Positions 54,801-61,097 of a stretch of DNA of 64,000 bases are shown piece by piece. Under the pieces are notes generated by a model that was not told the origin of the DNA, did not search any database, and saw only the letters and a program-made list of their open reading frames with translations. Source of the stretch: Mucispirillum schaedleri ASF457 (GTDB taxonomy: Bacteria; Chrysiogenota; Deferribacteres; Deferribacterales; Mucispirillaceae); the NCBI RefSeq assembly GCF_000487995.2, contig NZ_CP097562.1, positions 62,001 through 126,000 on the forward strand, given 5' to 3'. The position numbers were made by a program, and so were the translations under genes. Position 1 is the stretch's first letter. Every line of letters begins with the position of its first letter.

Positions 54801-56229
54801 TTGAGCCAACAGCTTCTGCTCCTTTTTCTGCCATTGGTTTAATAATAAAATCAAAATCTTCTTTAGTATATCCAAAAAGTTTTTGCTTTTTTATAATATT
54901 TTTTGATGGTTCAGCAGGGGAAAGTGATTCAAAAAGTCCATGAACATATATTCTATTTTCATTAATCCATCTTCTATATGGCAGGTTTCTAGCAGCAGTT
55001 TTTTTAACGGCTGCATCATATATAATTCTATGGTTTTCTAAATCACAGTATATAATTTCTCCAGGACGAAGTCTGCCTTTTTTTAACACTTTATCTTCAG
55101 GAATATCAAGAACACCTGTTTCAGAAGCAAGCACTAAGACATTATCAGTAGTAACAGTGTATCTTGCTGGACGAAGTCCGTTTCTATCAAGTATTGCTCC
55201 AGCATTAATGCCATCTGAAAAAGCAACAGCAGCAGGACCGTCCCATGGTTCAATTAATGCTGAATTATATTCAAAAAATGCTCTTACATCTTTACCCATG
55301 TGGTATTTTGAGCCCCATGCCTGTGGTATAAGCATAAGCATTGCATGGCATAAATCTCTGCCGCTTGCAACAAGCAGTTCAAACATATTATCAAGAGATG
55401 CAGAGTCGCTTTGGCCATCTTTAATTAGAGGCAGAATTTCTTTTAAATCTTCTCCTAAAAGCTCTGATGAAAACTGCAATTCTCTGCATGCAAGATTATT
55501 TAAATTACCTTTTAATGTGTTTATTTCACCATTATGAGCAATATACCTGAATGGGTGAGCAAGCTCCCATGTAGGAAATGTATTTGTGCTGTATCTTTGG
55601 TGAACTAATGCAATAGGTGATTTAAAAGAATCATCTTTTAAATCCAGATAAAAGTTTTCTACCTGAGTTGCCATAAAAAGCCCTTTATATACTATACTTT
55701 TTGATGACATACTAGATATATATACATTTTTAAATTTAATTTCTATCAACCTTCTTGCTGTAAAAAGTTTTCTTTCAAATTGTGCATTATTATCATATTT
55801 ACTTTTTATAAATATTTGCCTTATTTTAGGACATGTAACTCTTGCAGCTTTACCTACTGCATTAATATCAATAGGCACATCCCGCCAGCAGATAATTTCG
55901 CCACATTTTTCTGTTAAAATTTTTTCAATATCATCTTCAATATTTTCTCCGCCAAAAATAACAGCAACACCATACTTGCCATATTCTGGCAGTTTTTCTT
56001 TTACTGCTTTTCTAAAAAATTCATCTGGCAGAGAAGTAAGGATACCAGCACCGTCACCAGTTTCAGGGTCTCCGCCTGTTGCTCCTCTGTGCATTAAATT
56101 TTTTAAAATTGTAATACCATTTTTTACAGTTTGATGTGTTGGTATATTTTCTAAATCAGCAATAAGCCCCACACCACAGGCATCTTTTTCATATTGGCTG
56201 TTATAAAGCCCTGTATTTTCAGGATACAT
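51817..56229 (-). CDS. gltB: glutamate synthase large subunit
   Basis: Forms two glutamates from 2-oxoglutarate and glutamine. The 1470-residue protein has a short propeptide ending before Cys in KDACGVGLIAD, the N-terminal nucleophile of the class II amidotransferase domain. The FMN-binding synthase domain includes MSNCGEGGEDPERY, LPGHKVDTFIAKLRHSMP and GHDGGTGASPLTSIKHAG. The [3Fe-4S] ligands are in CVMMRQCHSNTC. The C-terminal beta-helix (GXGXG) domain begins near 1215. GGAG precedes the ATG. It is divergent from glnA across a 308-bp regulatory gap. Confidence 0.97.
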   Translation of the reverse strand: MYPENTGLYNSQYEKDACGVGLIADLENIPTHQTVKNGITILKNLMHRGATGGDPETGDGAGILTSLPDEFFRKAVKEKLPEYGKYGVAVIFGGENIEDDIEKILTEKCGEIICWRDVPIDINAVGKAARVTCPKIRQIFIKSKYDNNAQFERKLFTARRLIEIKFKNVYISSMSSKSIVYKGLFMATQVENFYLDLKDDSFKSPIALVHQRYSTNTFPTWELAHPFRYIAHNGEINTLKGNLNNLACRELQFSSELLGEDLKEILPLIKDGQSDSASLDNMFELLVASGRDLCHAMLMLIPQAWGSKYHMGKDVRAFFEYNSALIEPWDGPAAVAFSDGINAGAILDRNGLRPARYTVTTDNVLVLASETGVLDIPEDKVLKKGRLRPGEIIYCDLENHRIIYDAAVKKTAARNLPYRRWINENRIYVHGLFESLSPAEPSKNIIKKQKLFGYTKEDFDFIIKPMAEKGAEAVGSMGNDAALAVLSEKPQLLFNYFKQLFAQVTNPPIDSIREDLVMSLITFIGNKGNILEDGEHHARVIELPRPIITNDELKRLRNISEEGFKSAVINISFKNDLEQSLKNIAEKAVAKVKEGCPILILSDKNIEDGYTPTPSLLAATAVNKALSKAGIRSESAIILETGEAREVMHFALLLGYGATAVCPYLALESISALVDDNEIKADRVKAAENYVKAVDKGLLKVMSKMGISTLRSYRSGQLFEAVGLNSDIIKEYFTGTASRINGIGLKEIEYEALIRRKAADENNDNMLSSGGLYHYRKDGENHLWTPESITLFRQAVQGNNKEKYKSYAKLINEQSKHLCTLRGLFEFATAVPVPLEEVESASSIVKRFVTGAMSLGSISPEAHETIAIAMNKLGGMSNCGEGGEDPERYKPNAKGEIRNSAVKQIASGRFGVTIEYLTNAKELQIKMAQGAKPGEGGQLPGHKVDTFIAKLRHSMPNVSLISPPPHHDIYSIEDLAQLIYDLRNSNPEARISVKLVSEAGVGTIAAGVAKAHSDVILISGHDGGTGASPLTSIKHAGLPWELGLAEAQQTLVLNKLRGRVRLQTDGQLKTGRDVIIAALLGAEEFGFATTVLASLGCVMMRQCHSNTCPVGIATQDKELRKKFTGKVEYIENFLMFVAEEVREYLAALGFRTLDEAVGRSDLLHMNKAIEFYKAKNFDFSKILHTVSGKEIKYSGTSSYVLENYDREFLLAPFKESIETGKTKTIDLEIKNINRTVGTELSHNVAKKYGLKGLENDTINVNFRGCAGQSFGAFLSHGITFNLEGEANDFVGKGISGGKIIVKPAKNATFKASENVIAGNVIGYGGTSGKIFLNGQAGERFAIRNSGFISVVEGIGDHGCEYMTGGRVVILGNTGVNFAAGMTGGIAYVLDMSNDFDLRCNTNSVDLENIEPNSDDEKELLSLLNEHIKYTDSPKAKEITADWENYRDMFVKVFPVDYKKALQSMKENSSN

Positions 56230-56269
56230 TTAAATACTCCTAACTATTTATTCCTTAATATTTATTATA

Positions 56270-56285
56270 ATCAAAAACTATGCCA
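56270..56285 (-). promoter_or_regulatory. possible degenerate sigma54 promoter of gltB
   Basis: On the minus strand TGGCATAGTTTTTGAT gives GG and GA ten bases apart. The -24 box is good, but the -12 box has GA in place of the usual GC. It lies about 40 nt from the gltB start. Confidence 0.3.
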
Positions 56286-56336
56286 TAATTTTTTTATGTA
56301 AAAATAAGATTTTTTATAAAATTTTTTGGAAAAAAT

Positions 56337-56376
56337 TGTAAAACTAATATTTTTGTTTTACAGTTTTGTAAAAAAT
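56337..56376. promoter_or_regulatory. candidate activator-binding site between gltB and glnA
   Basis: A perfect inverted repeat TGTAAAAC (56337-56344) - N10 - GTTTTACA (56355-56362), followed by another TGTAAAA (56367-56373). It lies about 100 bp upstream of the glnA -24 element and also upstream of gltB, where an enhancer for a sigma54 activator would be expected. Confidence 0.5.
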
Positions 56377-56458
56377 AATTATAGAGAAATATTTAAAATT
56401 TATTATTTTTTCTTTTAAAATAAAGAAGTTTTATGTATTATCTGAAATGTAAAAATTT

Positions 56459-56475
56459 TTGGCACTTAGATTGCA
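56459..56475 (+). promoter_or_regulatory. sigma54 (-24/-12) promoter of glnA
   Basis: TTGGCACTTAGATTGCA has GG (56461-56462) and GC (56473-56474) exactly ten bases apart and matches TGGCAC-N5-TTGCA fully. The start codon is about 60 nt downstream. Confidence 0.85.
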
Positions 56476-56537
56476 TTAATTATGCAGTGAAATAAAAAAG
56501 ATAAAAATTAATATATAATGAAATTTAAGGAGGCAGT

Positions 56538-58676
56538 ATGAGTTTTTCAAAACGATACTTGACTATTAATGCTATTGCAGAAAATAAAGCAAAGGAATAT
56601 GCAAAAGCAGAAAAAGCAACATTAGAACATTATGGTGAAGATGTTTTTAATGCAAAAGCTATTAGAGAATATTTACCAAAAAAATCAGCAGAAAAGCTAT
56701 TAAATACTATTAATAATAGAGCACTGCTTGACCCAGAAATAGCAGCTGATGTTGCTCATGGTATGAAACAGTGGGCGATAGAAAGAGGTGCAACTCATTT
56801 TACACACTGGTTTCAGCCTTTAACTGGCTCAACTGCTGAAAAGCATGATTCTTTTTTAGACATAGAAGGTGAAAATGCTATATTTGCATTTTCTGCTAAA
56901 AATTTAATTGTTGGTGAGCCTGATGCTTCATCTTTCCCATCAGGTGGTTTACGCAGAACATTTGAAGCAAGAGGATACACTGCATGGGACCCTACAAGCC
57001 CAGCATTTATTAAACGCCATACAAATGGTGCTACTTTATGTATCCCAACAGCTTTTTGTTCATATACTGGGGAAGCTCTTGATAAAAAAACACCACTTTT
57101 ACGCTCTATTCAGTGTCTTTCATTATCTACTCAAAGGCTTATGAAATGTTTTGGTTTAAAAGAAGAAAAAGTTACAATAACTCTTGGTGCTGAACAGGAA
57201 TATTTTTTAATAGATAAAAGATTTTATTTACACAGATCAGACCTTTTGCAGACTGGCAGAACATTGTTTGGTGCAACACCGCCAAAACATCAACAATTAG
57301 AAGACCATTATTTTGGCTCAATACATCAAAGAGTGCTTTATTTTATGAATGAAGTTGAACATGAATTATGGAGATTAGGAGTTCCTGCAAAAACCCGTCA
57401 TAATGAAGTTGCTCCTGGACAGTTTGAACTTGCACCAATGTTTGAAGATTTAAATTTAGCAGTTGACCATAATATGCTTATTATGGATACACTTCGTCTT
57501 ATAGCAGACAGGCATGGATTTGTTTGTCTTTTACATGAAAAACCATTTGCAGGAGTAAATGGCAGTGGTAAACATAATAATTGGTCTATAAATTATGGGG
57601 ATATTAATCTTTTAAATCCTGGTAATAACCCTCAGCAGAATGCTGTATTTTTAACTGTATTATCTGGTATTATTAGAGCTGTTGATTCTCATGCTGATAT
57701 GCTGAGAGCTACAGTTGCCCATGCAGGAAATGACCACAGACTTGGAGCAAATGAAGCACCACCTGCTATTATTTCTATTTATCTTGGAGACCAGCTTAAT
57801 GAAGTAATTGAGAATATAGAAAAGGGAGAAAATAATTCTAAACATAAAGCAGGAGTTATGCAGATAGGTGTAGATACTCTTCCAAATTTACCAAAAGATG
57901 CAACTGACAGGAATAGAACAAGTCCTTTTGCATTTACTGGCAATAAATTTGAATTTAGGGCACCAGGCTCAAGCCAGTCATGTTCTGGTCTAATGACAGT
58001 ATTAAATACTATTGTGGCAGATTCTTTTGATTATATTTCTGAACAGCTTGAAAGCCATATAGGTAATGAAGAAGCATTTAATAATGCACTTCAAAAAGTG
58101 TTAAAAGATATTATTAAAACACATAAAAGAGTTATCTTTAACGGCGATGGATATACAGATGAATGGAAAGATGAAGCAGCACGCAGGGGACTTCCAAATG
58201 CTGTTAATACAATGGATGCACTTCGCAGTTTAGTAAATGATAAAAATATTAATCTTTTTGGTAAGTATGGAGTTTATTCAAAAAAAGAACTTCAATCAAG
58301 GTTTGAAGTATTTTTGGAAGAATATCACCGTAAAATACGAATTGAAGGCGAAGTAGCATTGAATATAGTTCGTAATAATATTTTACCTGCTGTAATAGAA
58401 GAATTTAAAACAGAGCTTTCTGCTGTAAAATCTGCAACTGATGCAGGAATTACTGTTGGTGTTGATGCATTAAAAAGAAATGTAGAGCTTTTAGGTAAAG
58501 GTCTTGAAGATTTAACAGAAAAAACTGAAAAAATGGAAAAAGCTGTTACAGGACTTCATGAAGAAATACTTGAAGCAATGGCAGAATTAAGAGAAGTTGT
58601 TGATAGATTAGAAAAAATAGTATCAGATACTTTATGGCCGCTTCCTAAATACAGAGAAATGCTTTTTATAAAATAA
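56538..58676 (+). CDS. glnA: glutamine synthetase, type III
   Basis: Makes glutamine from glutamate, ammonia and ATP. At 712 residues it belongs to the long GSIII (GlnN) group, not the 450-residue GSI. Seen: ATHFTHWFQPLTG (about 80-92), DASSFPSGGLRRTFEARGYTAWDP, GAEQEYFLID, RHNEVAPGQFELAP, and FAGVNGSGKHNNWSINYG with ATP/glutamate ligands. The C-terminus is a helical extension with coiled-coil heptads. AAGGAGG precedes the ATG. GSIII lacks the adenylylation tyrosine segment of GSI, so control is probably transcriptional, through the sigma54 promoter in front. Confidence 0.96.
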   Translation: MSFSKRYLTINAIAENKAKEYAKAEKATLEHYGEDVFNAKAIREYLPKKSAEKLLNTINNRALLDPEIAADVAHGMKQWAIERGATHFTHWFQPLTGSTAEKHDSFLDIEGENAIFAFSAKNLIVGEPDASSFPSGGLRRTFEARGYTAWDPTSPAFIKRHTNGATLCIPTAFCSYTGEALDKKTPLLRSIQCLSLSTQRLMKCFGLKEEKVTITLGAEQEYFLIDKRFYLHRSDLLQTGRTLFGATPPKHQQLEDHYFGSIHQRVLYFMNEVEHELWRLGVPAKTRHNEVAPGQFELAPMFEDLNLAVDHNMLIMDTLRLIADRHGFVCLLHEKPFAGVNGSGKHNNWSINYGDINLLNPGNNPQQNAVFLTVLSGIIRAVDSHADMLRATVAHAGNDHRLGANEAPPAIISIYLGDQLNEVIENIEKGENNSKHKAGVMQIGVDTLPNLPKDATDRNRTSPFAFTGNKFEFRAPGSSQSCSGLMTVLNTIVADSFDYISEQLESHIGNEEAFNNALQKVLKDIIKTHKRVIFNGDGYTDEWKDEAARRGLPNAVNTMDALRSLVNDKNINLFGKYGVYSKKELQSRFEVFLEEYHRKIRIEGEVALNIVRNNILPAVIEEFKTELSAVKSATDAGITVGVDALKRNVELLGKGLEDLTEKTEKMEKAVTGLHEEILEAMAELREVVDRLEKIVSDTLWPLPKYREMLFIK

Positions 58677-58711
58677 ATTAAGTCATTTATCTTTTAGTAG
58701 ATTATAATTTT

Positions 58712-58749
58712 CCTTATCCTTAAATATTTAAGGATAAGGGAAGTTTTTA
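58712..58749 (+). terminator. terminator after glnA
   Basis: A 12-bp stem, CCTTATCCTTAA against TTAAGGATAAGG with a 4-nt loop, is followed by GAAGTTTTTA. Confidence 0.88.
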
Positions 58750-58755
58750 TAATTA

Positions 58756-58782
58756 ATCCATTTTAGAAATAATAAAAATTAT
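58756..58782. repeat. distal target duplication of IS copy 3
   Basis: 27 bp (ATCCATTTTAG...AAAAATTAT) left of the IS, repeated exactly at 59877-59903. Confidence 0.93.
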
Positions 58783-59876
58783 GTAAGATTATGAGACATA
58801 TGTTACAAAAATAAGTATAAAAAAATACCTCTTAGTATATAGTATAAAATTAAGCAAAAAACTAAACTAAACTAAGAGGTATCACAATGAATAAAGTGAT
58901 AATAACAGAAGAAATGCGATTTCGTCAACGGTTATGTGAGTATGCATTAAAAAAAGGAGCAACGAAAGCAGCCCGCAAATATCAAGTGAACCGTATGTTT
59001 GTATACAGGCATTTAAAGAAATATGATGGAACAGTTCAGAGTTTATCTTTTAAAAGTCGTAGACCAAGAACCAGTCCAAATAAGCATAGTAAAGAAGAGC
59101 TTGATTTAATATTTAACACATATGCCGAGCATGGTTTGTATGGTAATGCGGAGGTATATGTCAGACTTCTAGAAATTGGTTATAATCGTAGTTTTGGCAG
59201 TATGTGTATGCAGATAAGGAAGAAAGGCTTAAAGTCATTAAACAAGTCAAAAAAGAGCTATACAAGATATGAACCAATAACAGGTCAGTATATAGGCGAC
59301 AAGGTTCAGATAGATATAAAATATGTTCCACAGGAATGTATAATGTTTTCCAGCTATGGTAAAAAATATTATCAGATAACAGCGATAGATGAATACAGCA
59401 GAATGAGAGTATTAGAAATAGTAGAAGAAAAAAGCACATTTGAAACAGGTAAGTTTTTAGACGAACTGGAAAGTAAATTTGGCTTTCCACTAAAAACAAT
59501 TCAAGTGGATAATGGCTATGAGTTTGTAAATGATAAGGAAGTTACAAACAAGAAAAGCTATTTTGAAGAGACAGCTGAAAAGAAAGGATATACTATTAAA
59601 CGAATAAGACCTTATTCACCTTGGCAGAATGGAAAGGTGGAAAGAAGTCATAGAGAGGATGGAAAAATTTTATATGCAAATAATAAATTCTATTCCAAAG
59701 ATGAATTAATTAAGGCTCTTAAACAGCATGAAGATAGATATAATAATACTGCTAAAACATGCTTAAATTTTAAATCTCCATATGAGATTGTTATTGAAAA
59801 TAAATTATTGCTTGATTTATATTAAGTTAAGATTTATTTTTTACTAAAAGTGTAACATTTGTCCTGTTAGTTAAGA
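58783..59876 (+). mobile_element. insertion sequence copy 3 (1094 bp)
   Basis: Same element as at 11310 and 47988. The left end starts GTAAGATTATGAG and the right end finishes GTTAGTTAAGA. It lies between the glnA terminator and the carA promoter, with the transposase pointing towards carA. The RBS-masking inverted repeat is at 58825-58836 and 58871-58882. No damage is visible, and it matches copy 2 at the positions where copy 1 differs. Confidence 0.95.
58887..59825 (+). CDS. DDE transposase (IS481/IS3-like), copy 3
   Basis: Intact 312-residue transposase, identical in protein sequence to copy 2. It has a single reading frame with an N-terminal helix-turn-helix part, then the integrase core with Asp in QIDIKYVP, Asp in IQVDNGYEF and Glu in NGKVERSHRED. 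It is co-directional with carA downstream. Confidence 0.93.
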   Translation: MNKVIITEEMRFRQRLCEYALKKGATKAARKYQVNRMFVYRHLKKYDGTVQSLSFKSRRPRTSPNKHSKEELDLIFNTYAEHGLYGNAEVYVRLLEIGYNRSFGSMCMQIRKKGLKSLNKSKKSYTRYEPITGQYIGDKVQIDIKYVPQECIMFSSYGKKYYQITAIDEYSRMRVLEIVEEKSTFETGKFLDELESKFGFPLKTIQVDNGYEFVNDKEVTNKKSYFEETAEKKGYTIKRIRPYSPWQNGKVERSHREDGKILYANNKFYSKDELIKALKQHEDRYNNTAKTCLNFKSPYEIVIENKLLLDLY

Positions 59877-59903
59877 ATCCATTTTAGAAATAATAAAAAT
59901 TAT
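59877..59903. repeat. promoter-proximal target duplication of IS copy 3
   Basis: Exact 27-bp repeat of 58756-58782. It is followed by TTA and then TTGACA of the carA promoter. Confidence 0.93.
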
Positions 59904-59906
59904 TTA

Positions 59907-59935
59907 TTGACAGTAAATATGTATATCTATAATAT
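59907..59935 (+). promoter_or_regulatory. sigma70 promoter of carAB
   Basis: Consensus TTGACA (59907-59912), 17-bp spacer, TAATAT (59930-59935). It leaves a leader of about 50 nt before the carA ATG. No pyrimidine attenuator or PyrR-type hairpin is visible in it. Confidence 0.88.
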
Positions 59936-59992
59936 ATTCAAGTTTTGCCTGTTTTTAGATAAAACTATAAAATAAATATGGGGTAATATTAT

Positions 59993-61096
59993 ATGAGTTT
60001 TAATTGGAAAGAGAAACGCTTAAAAAAAGCTTTTCTTGCCCTTGAAAATGGAGAAGTATTTAAGGGTTGTTCTTTTGGTGCCTGTGTTGATAAACTTGGG
60101 GAGACAGTTTTTAATACAGGAATGAGTGGGTATGAAGGTATCATAAGTGACCCATCTTATGCAGGTCAGTTTGTTTCGCTTACTGCTCCAGAAATAGGTA
60201 ATTATGGTATTGATTTAAAGTTTTTAGAATCACGCAGTCTTTTTTTAAACGGGCTTATAGTTTGTAATATAAATGAACCATCTAACTATTCATCTCAAAT
60301 AAGTTTACAGGATATGTTAAAACAACATAATATTCCAGCTATTACAGGAATAGATGTAAGAAGACTTACATTAATGCTTAGGGAGCAGGGCTCTTTAAAA
60401 GGTTTTTTACATTGCAGTGATGAAAATATTTCAATTGAAGAAGCAGTTGCAAAAGCTAAAGCATGGGAAGGGCTTGATAATCAGGATTATGCAAATCGTG
60501 TTACAGCTGGTGAAGTGTTTAAATGGAATAACGAAGGCACATATAAAGTTGTGGCTTATGATTTTGGTATAAAATATAATATATTAAGAAGTCTTGCAGC
60601 TCATGATATGCAGATTACTTGTGTGCCAGCTGGATATGACCCTGTAAAAGTTATGGAAATGAAACCAGATGGTGTGTTTTTATCAAACGGACCAGCTGAT
60701 CCATCATCTCTTTATTATGCAATAAATGCAGCAAAATATTTTACAGGAAAAGTGCCTTTAATGGGTATATGTTTAGGGCATCAGATTATGGGAATTTCTG
60801 CAGGATGCTCATGTTACAGGTTAAAATTTGGGCACCATGGTCTTAACCATCCTGTAAAAAATTTAATAACTAATCAGGTAGAAATAACATCACAAAACCA
60901 TAACTTTGCCCTTGATATTAAAAATATACCATCATGCTTAGAAATAACTCATATAAATATGAACGATAATACATTAGAAGGTATCAGACATAAAACAGAG
61001 CCATTTTTCAGTGTCCAGTATCATCCTGAAGCTGCACCTGGACCAAACGATTCACTTTATCTTTTTGAAACTTTTAGAAAAATGATGGAGTGTTAA
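59993..61096 (+). CDS. carA: carbamoyl-phosphate synthase small (glutaminase) subunit
   Basis: Class I glutamine amidotransferase that passes ammonia to CarB. The 367 residues hold the N-terminal CarA domain ([43 protein letters not shown]) and the glutaminase domain with [10 protein letters not shown], the nucleophile in [11 protein letters not shown], and the catalytic His/Glu in [14 protein letters not shown] lies upstream of the ATG. carB begins 1 bp after its stop. The glutamine comes from the nearby type III GS. Confidence 0.96.
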   Translation: MSFNWKEKRLKKAFLALENGEVFKGCSFGACVDKLGETVFNTGMSGYEGIISDPSYAGQFVSLTAPEIGNYGIDLKFLESRSLFLNGLIVCNINEPSNYSSQISLQDMLKQHNIPAITGIDVRRLTLMLREQGSLKGFLHCSDENISIEEAVAKAKAWEGLDNQDYANRVTAGEVFKWNNEGTYKVVAYDFGIKYNILRSLAAHDMQITCVPAGYDPVKVMEMKPDGVFLSNGPADPSSLYYAINAAKYFTGKVPLMGICLGHQIMGISAGCSCYRLKFGHHGLNHPVKNLITNQVEITSQNHNFALDIKNIPSCLEITHINMNDNTLEGIRHKTEPFFSVQYHPEAAPGPNDSLYLFETFRKMMEC

Positions 61097-61097
61097 G

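Noticed and set aside
59936-59992. pyrimidine-dependent attenuator in the carA leader
   Set aside because: The leader is only about 50 nt and has no hairpin-plus-T-tract or anti-terminator pair.
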